Positions 34,106-46,870 of a stretch of 64,000 nucleotides of DNA are shown one piece after another. A model generated the notes under the pieces. The model made no database searches. It worked only from the letters and a program-made list of their open reading frames with translations, and was not told the origin of the DNA. Origin of the DNA: Hormiphora californensis. Taxonomy: Eukaryota > Ctenophora > Tentaculata > Cydippida > Pleurobrachiidae. Location: NCBI GenBank assembly GCA_020137815.1, contig CM035362.1, positions 2,936,391-3,000,390 on the forward strand, written 5' to 3'. Each line of letters starts with the position of its first letter. The first letter of the stretch is position 1. Both the position numbers and the translations under genes were made by a program.

Positions 34106-37100
34106 TACAAGATCAATTTTTTTAAAGAAAAACTTTCCTTTTAGTTTTTATCTCCCTTTTTCAATCTGATATAATAAGTAAAAAGTATAGTTAATGTTTA
34201 CATCGTGTGTGAAACAAACTCCCCGGAGTACCTTGGTACTTGTGCCAGCAAAAACTGAAAAAGAGATTGTACTCAACTGTTCTAGATTGATTTTGAAGCG
34301 TTTCTTTTGAAATTATCTTGTGAACCCTTTTTAAAACTGAAAAGCTCTGTTATTCTACTCCAGTCTGTGTGAAAATATTATATTATTTCAAGAATTTATA
34401 CAGGTCATGTACAGTGAATCAATCTATTACCTATGTTGTATAATAGGTGTTCTGTATTATGTGTGTAGTGTGTTCAAATAATTGTAATTAAGTACATTAT
34501 GTATTGTTCTAATTCTTGATATAATATATAGCATCTCTTATTAGAAATAACAATCAGCGTGTTTTAATTCCTAACCGGTCGGGCAGTATAGTAATGGGGG
34601 TTGGAACACCGGGAGTGTGTGTTTTCCTGGTCGAATATCCAAAAGGCCAAGAATATGATCCGTGTGTGAGGCTTTGACTAATTGTCAGAAAATGAATCTG
34701 TCATCATCCGCGTATAATAGTCAGGCCCCGATTTACCAGACGGATAGACTTCCCCGAACTTGGATGATCTAGGTATCTTCGGTTTTTGTATTTACACAAA
34801 AGAGATGTCCTAAAGTCTTCTTTAGGCCAAAGAAGCTTGGCAAGATACCAGCCGCTCCTACACACACAAAAGAGAGACCGTGATCCCGTCATCACATTGG
34901 AACAGGAAACCAATGTCTTCCGTTGGTTACGAAGTCACCCCTGTTATTATATTGCATATTTGCGGAGGGGTAATATCATTACCAATGTCTTCCGGGGGGG
35001 GGGGGGGGGGGGTATGTCTTCCGGATTTCCAGACTGCATTGTTTCCGTATTATACCACACCCTGACAACATGAAACATATAGTGCTGCAGTTGTGCCATA
35101 GAATTACTGAATTACCGTTACGCTTCCGTACTGTGCAGCGAGAGTGTGTGAGAGAGAGAGAGGAACAGAAAGGGAAATAAACGTCCATAGGGAAATGCGT
35201 GCCCGGAAATGCATTTATTACATGTATTGTAATTGTATATTAGAAGAGATGTTACGGGTTAAATAGCCTGTGTAATTATCAAATATCAATGTCAAGGAAG
35301 GTTAAGGAATTTTAGTAAGACGTGCCAACACGATAATTGGATAAATAGATGTGAGGTGGCGTGAACCAGGGTGTTATATCTCGCCTCAACCATGCATTTC
35401 ACCGCGTAAAGGAGGGTTAGAACATATAACAAGTTATATCATAACAAGCAATGAATTATACCGGGTGATAATCCCAAAATTGACTTGAGGCACAATGGGG
35501 GTAAAACATTGGTTACGAAATAACCCCTCTCAGGCGACCTTCACGCGCGCTGGCAAGGGGTCACTTCGTCAAACAGAGTGTGAGGTGTCTTCGTTACCGA
35601 GGTAAAACAGGGGTGGATCCAGGTCCAAATAAGTGGGGTGACATGGCCCTGAGCCCACGTTAGCATTTTCTGTTTGTCCTTCTTTTATCGCTTCAAAATT
35701 AAGTTTATACGACTGAAAAAACATTCATTCTGCGGCACTGGGTGCATTACAAGCTCCGCTCAGTTATATCATTAATCTTCTGAGAGTGATAGGAAAATTC
35801 CTGCGACTGTTATGGAATCTGGGCCAAATTAGATCTCTGCAAAAATTATATATCACGTTGATTCGATTTAGGTCGCCAACTTGGTCTAGCCCCTTCCGTG
35901 CACCGGTACTGTAAGTGTAAAGAAGGCACGTTAGAACATAACAAGCCTCTTCACTAATGAAATCCAACTGCACGATAATATGTAACATGAACGACTGGAT
36001 ATGGGATATGTGATAGAGAGATGATATCGTCCGATCATAGAAACTGCAGGATTTATTGTAATTGAATCGGAGGGTCTATTTTCATATTTTTCTAAAGAAA
36101 ATGCCATTTTCTTGATATATATCATACCTACTCCATCACTTTTAACTTTGTTTCCCATTTCACAACATTATCTCACTACCTTATCTAATATCTGTTGTTA
36201 AACAGGTTTATTGGCTTAGCCTACTACATATCACACAACATTATATGGTCACAAATGCCAGAAAATGTCACAGTTCACTGCCTGGTTAATTCTGTTTATT
36301 ATGGGAGTGGTGGCCTGACAATTGAGGAATGAGAGTATTGGTGCATGACCTAGACCTATCATATAACGCAAATCCAAAACTTGAGTTTCTCGAATGTGGT
36401 GGCACATATTGGCCAGTTGGGCTATAGCAGTTGATCACGTCATATTAATTGTTAACTCAGTGAGAGTAATGGTTTCTCGAATGTCGATGACCGATATTTT
36501 AAAAGGGAGTTGAGTAGCATATTCCCTTCTAAAGAACGAATAGTATAAAGAACATCTTATGTAATTGAATATGTTGAATTTTGGTAAGGATAATTTATGA
36601 CGGCAAACCCGACACATAATTTCATGCGGGTGGGTTTTGGAGAATATTGAATTTAAAAGAAAGAATGAAAACTTAATATTGAAGAAAAGATAAAATAGGG
36701 CACATGTAATGTAATTAGGGCGGGGCTAGGCTAACAAGACTTCATGAGGCTCAACATGAGGTGACCCTGTAAGCAATGCAAGGGTTCAAAGGGGGGACTT
36801 GTTGAATAAGCCGGACTCCTTAGTCAATATAACGGAGGACAAGGTTCTCTCTTATCCAGGTGTGAGTTGTGAGTTGTTGAGAAAGGCAGTTACTCCCCTG
36901 TGAGGTGACCTAATTCACTGGAAACTGGAAATATATATATATCAGGATAGATGCTAGATCACTGCACAGGGGCCACCCCCTCCACATGTCTCCACCACGG
37001 ATGGTGCCATGCAGCTGATCCGGAGAGTGGACTACATGCTATTTAATTTTCACGGGGGTAAATCAGCTGCTCCATGGCAGAGTACACAATGTACAAAAAG

Positions 37101-37499
37101 TGTGAACAATTTGTGGTGGCAACCTTCCAATTTTCTCTCTCTCTCTCCCTGAACAACAATTACACTGGTGTATTTAAATTGAATAGAGGTGTGGTACACA
37201 CAAGCAGGAAGTTGCCTATCATTATATTACCTGGGAGATATCTTTGGTTGGAAACTGCAGTCAGGTTGATCTACCGAACCCTCACAATGCGGTGGGAGCC
37301 GCACAATGGTACATCAGGATATATGAGCAATTAACATAACTGTCCGGCGAGCCGTTCAGAGTTGTTGAGTAAGGGGTGGCATGTTTGATGTCCGCCTCTG
37401 TCCACAAGATCAGAGCGCACTAAGTCGCCGCCAGATAAAAAGGGCACATAAGAGATTGTCATACTACGTGTTACCTTCGCACATGCAGTTCCAAATACA

Positions 37500-38122
37500 G
37501 GGTGTTCATTTTGGATCTTTACAAGCGTTGGGCTTCACCCAGAAAAAAGTTGACAAGATTAGGTCATGAAACTTCATACTTGGACTATTCTATACCCTCA
37601 TTCAAGGTTCCTGGGGGTTTTGGAGCTTTAGGACCCTGGGAAGTGTGTTTTTAGCATCAAAACTACCAGAAGGAATTTTTTGCTGGTGCTGAGACTTTGC
37701 TAAAATGTTTTTTGGGTATTTTATATGTCAATCCTAAAGTTTCATAGGGATTGGATGTGTTTTTCAGACTCAAATTTCGTAAAAAGTGGCTGGAACGACT
37801 CAATTTTAGCCGTTTTGAGCTGTTTTCGAGCCTTTCCAGCACTTTTATCGAAATTTTGAGTCCGAAAAACACATCCAATCTCTATGAAACTTTAGGATTG
37901 ACATAGAAAATACCCAAAAAACATTTTAGCAAAGTCTCAGCACCAGCAAAAAATCCCTTTTGGGAGTTTTTTATGCCAAAAACACCTTCCCCCGGGGCCT
38001 AAAGCCCAAACCCCCAGGAAACCTTGAATAGGGGATAAATGTCCCAAAATTAAATTTTAGACCCATTTGTCAATTTTTTCTGGGTGAAGGCCAACGCTTG
38101 TAAAGATCCAAAATGAACACCC
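37500..38122. mobile_element. 620-bp foldback element
   Basis: The ends GGGTGTTCATTTTGGATC are inverted. The arms pair through TTTACAAGCGTTGG, CACCCAGAAAAAA, GCTGGTGCTGAGACTTTGCT and TCCTAAAGTTTCATAG with a few mismatches. A diverged single-arm relative lies at about 30370-30490. No ORF. Confidence 0.85.
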
Positions 38123-38323
38123 AGTACATTAGTCGGTTCAGAGAGTCCTGTGAGACAAGCATTAGATGTCGGTTCAGAGAGTCCTGTGAGACAAGCATAA
38201 GATGCCGGTTCATTGTGTCGCAATTAAAAGGAATATATGAATTCAGCTTAGGTTGAAATTATCATTGGACATGAGGAAGGAATTATACGTGATGTAGTAA
38301 TGTATTCACATTACGTGTGTTGG

Positions 38324-38324
<1 letters not shown>

Positions 38325-38365
<41 letters not shown>
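38325..38365. repeat. (GA)n microsatellite
   Basis: A pure GA run of about 40 bp. Confidence 0.9.
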
Positions 38366-38369
<4 letters not shown>

Positions 38370-39300
38370 TTGTGTATAATTATTATATGCCTCTTTGTCA
38401 CACGTGTGTGTGTGTGTAGACCAGAGACCTGTTAATAATTGTGAGGGACCAAGTCAGACACTTGCTTTCAGCCGTCAGCCAATGATCTGACCGCTGTTCT
38501 TGCGTGCTCTCTGACGGAAATGATAATCATGGGTCTGGCACACAGTGTGGCCCAAAGTGTGGGCCCCACACCGTCCGTGTCTAGTAGATCCTCTAGTAGA
38601 GGGTACGGTAAGTTCCTCTGATCTCACTTTTTCTAAATACAAACTCTCCTTCTCACGCTCTGCCAAACACACACACTCTTTTCTATCGCTCTCTAACTCT
38701 CCCCTGCTGCACTCTTTTTCTCCGCGTATATCTCTGGAGTCCCCTGTTGATCTCTCTTAAACACTAAAAACACACTTCCTTGCTCTCCATCTCTTTCTCT
38801 CCTCCTCTCTCTCCTCCTCTCTCTCCTCTCTCTTCCTCCCTTCCTCTCTCCTCTCTCTCCTTCTCTCTTCTCTCTCTCTCTCTCTCCCCTAATCTCTTTT
38901 CTGCCCCTCCCTTTTATCTCCCCCTTCAACTTCCTTCCTAACTTCCCTTTTCCCCAATTTTTCCTTCCCCTCCTATTTCTCTCTCTCCTTCCTCTCCTCC
39001 TCTATACTGCAACTCTCCGCCCTTCCCTCATCCCCTCCCTTCGGGTCAATCTCTCCCCTCTCTCTGGGGGTCTCCTGCACGTATCGCTGCAACGTGTACG
39101 ATCATTACCTTGTTTCAACACGCTCTACACCCAGACAAGCACACACACAGACACACTGACACAGACACACACACACGCCAGGTATCAACATGACCAAGCA
39201 GTGCTAGTGCCTAGTGTTTAGTTAGTACTGTATCACGGTTTGGTTATTGATTATACTGGTAAAAATAGTTTCAATGCAAGAGAATTTTTATTTACTCGTG

Positions 39301-39368
39301 CTCGTGAGGGTGGTGTATCGTAGTACACTCCCTCTCAATGCACTAGGTCCCGGTTCGATCCTGGTCTA
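39301..39368 (+). tRNA. Degenerate tRNA-like sequence, possibly a SINE head
   Basis: GGTGGTGTATCG, an anticodon-loop-like CTCTCAA (CTC, glutamate) and GGTCCCGGTTCGATCCTGG (a strong B-box) occur in tRNA order. Stem pairing is poor, so it is more likely a tRNA-derived SINE head or pseudogene than a working tRNA. Confidence 0.35.
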
Positions 39369-39598
39369 GAAATCGTTAGTCGACCAATTTATGATTGGTA
39401 GGGCTCTCTTAGAACCCAGAGCAACCGGAGGCGTATTTTTGTGGGGATAGCGCCTGACATCGCTGCGAGAAATCGTACCGGAAGGACCGTGGCCTGACGC
39501 GATTGAAAGGGTTCCACCCCCTGCAATGGATTTACTAGGGGCCTGCTTGCTTTTTTTGGTTCGTAACTAATTTTCATTATTACGTACTGTAATTCTAC

Positions 39599-39673
39599 TG
39601 TCAGGCCAATGCTCTGACCACAGTTCTCGCGCTTGAAAGAGATGCGAATAGGGGATCAGACCAATTCTCAGAC
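39599..39673. mobile_element. GCATTGG-type MITE, diverged copy
   Basis: TGTCAGGCCAATGCTCTGAC starts it; the right half is degenerate (CCAATTCTCAGACA). Confidence 0.6.
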
Positions 39674-40249
39674 AGATGTTCTATGTCTTTTTATCTTCCA
39701 ATTTACCCAAAAATGACTTCTTTGTTGTGGGTAGGATCATAGAACATCAATCTTTTGGCCTAATCTAACCTTCATTCGATTTGGTGTCAGAGGAACATAG
39801 TTATGGAGCGTGTCAGAGACAGAGGAAGACAATGATAGATATAGACTAGAGAGAGAGAGGAGTTGCAGCTTCTCCCTACCTCTGTCCCCTTCTCGTAATA
39901 AGTGTCCCCGTCCTGGCTTGTTGAGTAATTGGGGTGGAGAATTCCTGGCGGCTACATGTTTGAGCTCCTATATCATTATCATAACAATAGGATCACTGTA
40001 CCTCATGACATGATAAAGCGATCCCACTAGCCGCCAAACATCAATCAATCCATTATAATAGTGCATCGAGCGATCACACTGACAGAGTCAATAGCGTAAT
40101 ACTCTATAGGGTGATATATCTCAGTTCTGTTATTACATGCCTTTTCGATCAAAACACATGATAGATCCTTGAGAGACAGAGGAGGAAGTGAGGTCAATTC
40201 CTTTATCTCCATAACCAAATTGTCATCTCTTTACTAGACCAGAGATGTC

Positions 40250-40333
40250 TGTCAGAGCATTGGCCTGACCCTATTCTCGCCTGACCCTATTCTCGGAGCA
40301 CGCGAGAACTGTGGTCAGAGCATTGGCCTGACA
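40250..40333. mobile_element. GCATTGG-type MITE
   Basis: A full copy with a duplicated CTGACCCTATTCTCG centre, bounded by TGTCAGAGCATTGG and GGCCTGACA. Confidence 0.7.
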
Positions 40334-40625
40334 AATAGACGTATGATAAGACGGCCAAAGAATGCCCAGGCCCAAAGCCCAATGATCCCTGTTGATCTCA
40401 CCCCTTACTCAACAAAATGATCCCTGATCTAGATTCTAGACCCAATGACCCCACGATTTGAGTCGAGAAAGGGAGAACAACTTGTGGTCACAAAGTGTCT
40501 ACATGTATGTATCACTATATTACTATATTACTATAGTGTGTGAGCTCTGTGTCCTTGCACTGATTTATGGACATGAGCCAATGGAGAGAAATAGAGAAAG
40601 GGACGATATATAGATAGAGAGAAAC

Positions 40626-40628
<3 letters not shown>

Positions 40629-40700
<72 letters not shown>
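40629..40700. repeat. (GA)n microsatellite
   Basis: A pure GA run of about 72 bp. Confidence 0.95.
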
Positions 40701-40702
<2 letters not shown>

Positions 40703-41259
40703 GAGCGCCCAGACAGGTGAGAAATAATTAACGGGTCTGCATATTCTAGAAACATTCCATTCACCGCCGTACAGCTGCGTATTGTTCTAGAACACTGTGA
40801 TGTGATTGGTCACAATATGAGTATGACAGCGTGCCTTGCTCGAATCTATCTCTCCCTCCCTCGCTCGATCTACCTCTTTCTCTCAGTTTTCACTTTCTCC
40901 GGCCTCTCTCGCCCTTATGATCCGGGTTAAAACATACTGATCCTTCCAGATAGATCTCCTAACAATTATTCAAACTTTCATCAACGTAAAACTATTTATT
41001 GAGGATGCTTATTGTATAATTGGGGAAATGAGCCATTCGAATTAAATTCAACTGTGGTGTCAATGCCACAGCCCCATTATAAGTCACCGTGTTTTGCTGA
41101 CTAATATTAGTGCTAAATGTCCCCTCTCCCCAAGCTCCACTAGATGAACTCCATACCCGAGTAAGGGGTCACTTATTATTATAGCTCAACAAAGGGGTTT
41201 ACTTGCTCAACAATGACAAACTTCGGATTTATATCTGAGTTGAGAAAACGCTAGGACAC

Positions 41260-41367
41260 CAGGAACCGACCGACACAAGTAAACAACCAATCATAACTCG
41301 TTATTTAGGTCACGTGACTGGTATCAGCCAATCAGGGACCAGTATTTCCTTATACGGTCGGTTCCTG
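41260..41367 (+). mobile_element. CAGGAACCGACCGA MITE, copy 5
   Basis: A 108-bp copy. One CCAATCAG is changed to CCAATCAT; the other CCAAT box and the TCACGTGA centre are intact. Confidence 0.9.
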
Positions 41368-41412
41368 TACTAGGACACTATATCGTCATGTGTCGGGTAG
41401 TCGCTCTGTGTC

Positions 41413-41474
41413 TGTCAGGCCAATGCTCTGACCACAGTTCTCGCGCGAGAATGGGTCAGGCCAATGCTCTGACA
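41413..41474. mobile_element. GCATTGG-type MITE, inverted copy
   Basis: A 62-bp copy in the opposite orientation with a perfect TTCTCGCGCGAGAA palindrome at its centre. Confidence 0.7.
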
Positions 41475-41606
41475 GCTCTGTGTTGAATAGTCGCAATAGT
41501 CAATACCATCCCCAACAAACTCTCAATATTCATTTATTTGTTACTCATATCAACAAACATTATCACAACATTAATATCATATTATCAATATCCCTGATGG
41601 TGTGTC

Positions 41607-42118
41607 CAGTGGACACTGGACACTAGGGGTTGCTAAGTTGAAAATTTTTGAATACTCAATTTTAAAGTGTTGCACGTGTATTGGGATGTTCTAGGGACTA
41701 ATTTCCGTGTTTTGAAATTTTGAAATTTCAAATTTTTTTTTCGATTTTTTCCCGATTTTTCACCGAAAACAAGGGTCACAAAAGTGGCTTGCGACTCGAA
41801 GCGGCTGAACCGTTTGGGCTGAAACTTCGAATATCAGTAGAAAATTACCCACTGAATACCAGACATATTGTTCGCAAGCGATATTTTGAGTATACAGCAA
41901 GGTATACAAAATATAGTGCTCCATTGGCTTCATTAACCCTAAAATTCCCTTTATTTACGCAAAAACGCGGGTTATGAAAGTCGCTTGCGACTCGAAGCGG
42001 CTCAACCGTTTGAGCTGAAACTTCGGAAATCAGTAGAAAATTACCCACTGAATACCAGACATATTGTTCGCAAGCGATATTTTTCAACTTAGCAACCCCT
42101 ACTGGACACTGTCCACTG
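41607..42118. mobile_element. 512-bp element with terminal inverted repeats and two inner direct repeats
   Basis: CAGTGGACA and TAGGGGTTGCTAAGTTGAAA at the left are inverted at the right end. Inside, a block of about 115 bp (starting around GGCTTGCGACTCGAAGCGGC and ending near TTCGCAAGCGATATTTT) occurs twice in direct orientation, near 41775-41890 and 41968-42085. No ORF. Confidence 0.8.
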
Positions 42119-43461
42119 TCTTCAAATTTCCGATTGTTTCATTTCGTTAAATGATGTCATTTCTCAGCAAGTGATATCAAATAGATATCAACACCATACT
42201 GAATAGTATGAGATATTTGTAGGGATACAGCAATGAGCGAAGTGTTTGGTGGAAATGAAATATTGAGTGGGCGGTGTTGTGTATGTAACACGCGGTGTAG
42301 TTGTTGTAGGATTCACCGCGCGTTCCCTGTCAACCACACGAACAGAGCGCGCGCGCCGCATTGAACCCCCAAAATATGCGCTGACAAGGAACACAGGGTT
42401 CATCTCTTGCACCGTTTCACCACTGAGGTCACTGGGGTGTGTAAAGTGCATTTCAAACGACTTGACCTGAGATTCCTGCAAATTCAGGATTTCCCCTTTG
42501 TAAATACACGCGCAATGCGCCAAATTCCAAGAATTACGGGTCAAGTCGCTTGAAACGGACTTTAGTTTATGTTCCTCTCTTGCTCTGATATTCCTCAGCA
42601 ACAATTTGTACACAAGTATTCAGGTTTGTCCGTTAATTTGATAAGAGCTAATTTTGGTTCTTTCGATTAAACGAGATACGGCCAAACCTGGTTTAACAAA
42701 ATATCAAACAACCGATCTTTTCAAGATTGCTAAAATTCAAAAGAAATGAACCAATACAAAGCTTTAGCGTTGTATATATTCATATTTGTATAATTATACA
42801 TAATAATAACCTCTTTTTACAAACTCTCCTTCTAATAACAATATAATACTCTTCTTTTCGCTCTCTCATTTCCCAAACATAGTTTGAGATATATTATTCA
42901 ATAAAGTTAAAAGATCTCACGCTGACTACATTTCAATTGCGTCAATATATATATTCACTCTTTCACTCAATATACTTAATTAGAGTGGCAAAATAAAATT
43001 ATCTTCTAAATAATTCCTAATATATGTTTTAAGGGGTGTCAATAAACGTGTATTACTATAGTCCAATAATACAATATCTGAACAAAATAGATTATAAGTT
43101 GTAAAATTCACCTCACAAATGATATAGATCTGTGTGGATATATGTTATGTGATAAATGAAATCGTGTGTTTAACAGTAAATTGCATGAACACAATTGTAC
43201 TAACTTAATTCTCTAATTTGGTGAAAAAAGGGGATTTAAAATTGATATACAGGATCAATTAAGTAGTTAGGATCACTAGTAAACAACTGCCGAGGGTAAA
43301 AAAACCAAATTAAGACCGCTCGTTAAACATTTTTTCTGCTAAATGAGCCTACAAAGATGATTAGATCCCTGTAAAATTAGTGGCCTTTTAGCTTTCTTTA
43401 AACAACAAAAAACAATTTCTCTCCTCTCAGAATCTCTTATCTGTACCGCATGCTTCCCCCC

Positions 43462-43488
43462 CCCTCTCTCACTCTCTCTCTCTCTCTC

Positions 43489-43560
<72 letters not shown>
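43462..43560. repeat. (TC)n microsatellite
   Basis: A CT run of about 100 bp with rare CA interruptions. Confidence 0.95.
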
Positions 43561-43669
43561 TTTCTCTCTCTATCTCTCCGTTTCTCAGCCACATAAAATC
43601 ATTCTCATATCCAGCAGCATGTGATGATTTTACAAACATGCAAATCTGATATCAGCGACCCACGTGGAA

Positions 43670-43770
43670 TTGACCATGTACAGTACGTGTACACAGTATA
43701 CAATGTACACACATACATTGTACAATGTACACAGATGTACAATGTACACAGATGTACAATGTACATAGTT
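43670..43770. repeat. Tandem TGTACA palindromes
   Basis: ACAATGTACACAGATGT-type units repeat several times, so the stretch is both tandem and self-complementary. No function is inferred. Confidence 0.7.
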
Positions 43771-44164
43771 ATAAAACTGCTGTGAACTTTGCACATATTT
43801 AATTCTTTGTCTTGTTCAGCTAATCAATCACATCATATCAGGCACATGTTTGTACAGCGGGGTGGAAATTGTATTCAGCATGAGTGTGAGAGAAAATTTA
43901 CAAAAACATGAACACACATTCCATAGCTCGAGCGTGTGTGGGAGCCTGGGAAACCTTGAAATCCAACAAAATATGAAATCTTGGCAAAACGTGTTTTACC
44001 GAAATCTCACTTTCGTAAGAAAACAGGGTTTTAACCCGGCACGCACACACACGCACACATCAATTTCCCAAGCGAGAGATATAGAGCACAGGGATAGAGA
44101 GTTAGTTTCAAGGCACAAAAACATGTCACAATAATTGGATTGTTGATCAGATGTTGTTGTTCAT

Positions 44165-44273
44165 CAGGAACCGACCGAAACAAGTAAACAACCAATCAGA
44201 ACTCGTTATTTAGGTCACGTGACTGGTTATCAGCCAATCAGGGACCAGTATTTCCTGATTCGGTCGGTTCCTG
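44165..44273 (+). mobile_element. CAGGAACCGACCGA MITE, copy 6
   Basis: A full 109-bp copy with both CCAAT boxes and the CACGTG centre intact. It lies in the gene-poor interval. Confidence 0.92.
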
Positions 44274-46019
44274 TTGTTCATGCAGCGGGGGGCTCAAACA
44301 AAGTGAGAGAGATAGAGAGGGAAGTGTGAATGTTGCGGGAACATGCAGTTTTATATGTTCGCATTCCAGAGAGAGGTATGGTGGAGCTATATTTCGCCAT
44401 GCACAACACAGAGATCTGAGAGGGGAGAAAGCTGGGTTAGAGATCTAGTAATAATTAATAGTTTTAAATTCTTTGTAAACCTTCTTGGCTGAGAAAGTTT
44501 GTGTTAAAGCTCTTTACAGTGCTGCTTGTGTTATTAATAAATAGTGATTGAGATAAAATATGAGGAAATGTGTACATGGTAGATACTGTCTGTACTATGC
44601 ATGTATGTATGGTAAGCGGTAAAGGTTGACCCGTTTCCTGTAATCTGTATGCTATGTGTTATAACATATATAGGTACTAATATTTAATATATATATACTG
44701 CTAAAAAGTAAAAATCCCTTGAACAGATGCTGAAAGTATAAACTTGAACACGCGTCTGTCAATAACTCACGTGTGTATATAAACATAAATCGTCTAAAAA
44801 CTCTCCAAACTACGAAAACATTAACTTTAATTATTCTCGAAATGTCTGTTTTTAGAAAACTGTAACTAAATAACTTAAATCATTAAGCTATACTCTGTGA
44901 TTTGAAGATAAGAAAGTCACGCGTGTGTTCAAGGAAATAACGCGTGACAAAGTGTGATTATAATTAAGTAATTAACAACTGTCAAGTGACGTGATATTTG
45001 AATTATACTTTGGTGAAAGATGACTTTAAAATATTTGATCATGCTCTGAACTATGTTGTACTTCGGCTTGGTCCTATGACCAAAACCGCAATAATAAATT
45101 CTATCAGTATCATAGTTTGTGACATAACTTCTGTAAAAAATGTCTTTAAAAACGGAAATGTGCGTCGTCAATTAATCACTAATTATATCTGCCAAATGCC
45201 AATATATATCTCAATATCTAGATATATATGACTAATTAATGACTAATTATAATCTTCTTGTTGAATCGTCTGCTGTGCCCTAGGGATAAAGAGAGGGTAC
45301 ATTGGTTAGCGTTACAAAATGATGGTGTTATTATCTCATGTGTTGCACATTACACATACAGTCGGCAACATGCAAATCTAGAAAGATTTAGTGTGATCTT
45401 GTTCTGTCTCTCTCTCTCTCTCTATTTTTCTCTGTCTCTCTGTCTCCCTCTCTCTCGCTCTATCTCTATCTCTCTGTCTCTCAGTCTCTGATCTCTTAGG
45501 GGTGTTCATGTTTGTTATTTTGCATGAGAGTAGTTATGCGAGACTCGAGAGGGGTGTTTTTTAAAACATTATATTTTTTTTTTTTTTTTTTATGTCTTCA
45601 TCGTTCCTATATCTGTCACCCCCCACCACATCATGTGAACCCTGTCAGGCAATTGCTGACCCCATTTGCTTCAATCACGAAGGCAGGTCAGGCGGGCTAA
45701 GTCTGACAGCGTCTATTCAACATACATGTGAGGTGGAGTTTGACGGATATCATCTCTGCAGCCATCCAGTTGAAACCGGTATTAACCGTATACTGCGAAC
45801 ACCCAATCTCTGGTGCTCTATGCAATTCTGTTGCCCAATCACTGACAGTAAAGCTTGCAGTATGTAGTCAACTAGACTTCTTGGCGTAGCATATGACGAC
45901 ACCCTAGAGACTAGTTGAAAAGCAGGGAGTGGAAGCGGGGTCAGATGTTCATGAGAAGCGTTATTTTTGTGTGAACGGGAGTGAACCCGTGTGCTACGGA
46001 AATTTGGGTATGGGTAAAA

Positions 46020-46870
46020 GGGTTAAACTAAAGGGAAAAGTTTAATAAAAAGGGAGAGAGAAAGAGGGGAGAGGAGAGAGAGGGGGGAGAGATGAGAGAG
46101 GTTTAAAGAGATAGAGAAAAGGGATAAATTCAAAATAAACCCTGCAAAAAAAGAAATAATCCCGGGTGGCCCTATGACAGACTGTCCATAGCGAGAGAGA
46201 GAAGGGGTAGAGAGGAAAAAGGAAACAAGAAGAAGAAGGAAAAAAAAAAGGGGGGGGAAAAAAAGAAAGAGAGAGGGAGAGGGGGGTGGGGAAAAAAAGC
46301 GGGGGGGAAATTTTTTTTTTTTTATGGGTTTAAATTAAAAACACAAAAAATTTTAAAAACCACCCCCAAAACGAATGGTGTTTTTTTTTTTTTTAAAAAA
46401 GTTTTTATGGGGAAAGGTGGAGAAAGGTCGTCAAAATTTTTGGGGGGTGCAAAACCAAAATTAATGCTGGGGTTTTTTTTTGGGGTTTTTTCCCAAAATT
46501 TTTTGGGGAAGGGATTTCGGGGGTTTGAATATAAAAAAGGAAAAAATTCCCCAAATTTTAAAAGAAAAGGAAATTTTCCCTGAAATTTTAAAAAGGGAAG
46601 AAAAAAACCCCCCCCCTTTTTTTGTTAAATTTTTAATACTTTGTTTGCTAAAAATTTTTTTCCGGGTGGGCCATTTGTCCTTGGTTTTCCCCCCCTTTTT
46701 TTTTTCTGATACGTTGCGGGTGTCGGATTAATGAGTCGTCAAGGAAACTTCGGAATATTTTGAAATTAAGCAGAGGGCAATGATGGCTTCACAACTAATT
46801 TGTAATTTTTAAATGGCGTAGGAGAAATATAGGATCACACGAAGAGGGATAATTTTTTTTTGGAAAGTTA
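46020..46870. other. Homopolymer-rich region of doubtful quality
   Basis: It is a run of A, G and T homopolymers with GGGGAAAAA-type texture similar to 28024-29900 and 55860-56780. It looks like poorly resolved low-complexity sequence rather than a gene. Confidence 0.5.

Noticed and set aside
42188-42613. A 141-residue minus-strand ORF in the gene-poor interval
   Set aside because: No recognisable domain, no splice context and mixed composition; may be part of an old repeat.
45592-45867. A cysteine-rich plus-strand ORF of 91 residues
   Set aside because: It begins in a poly-T tract without signal peptide, and its cysteine pattern matches no family I know.
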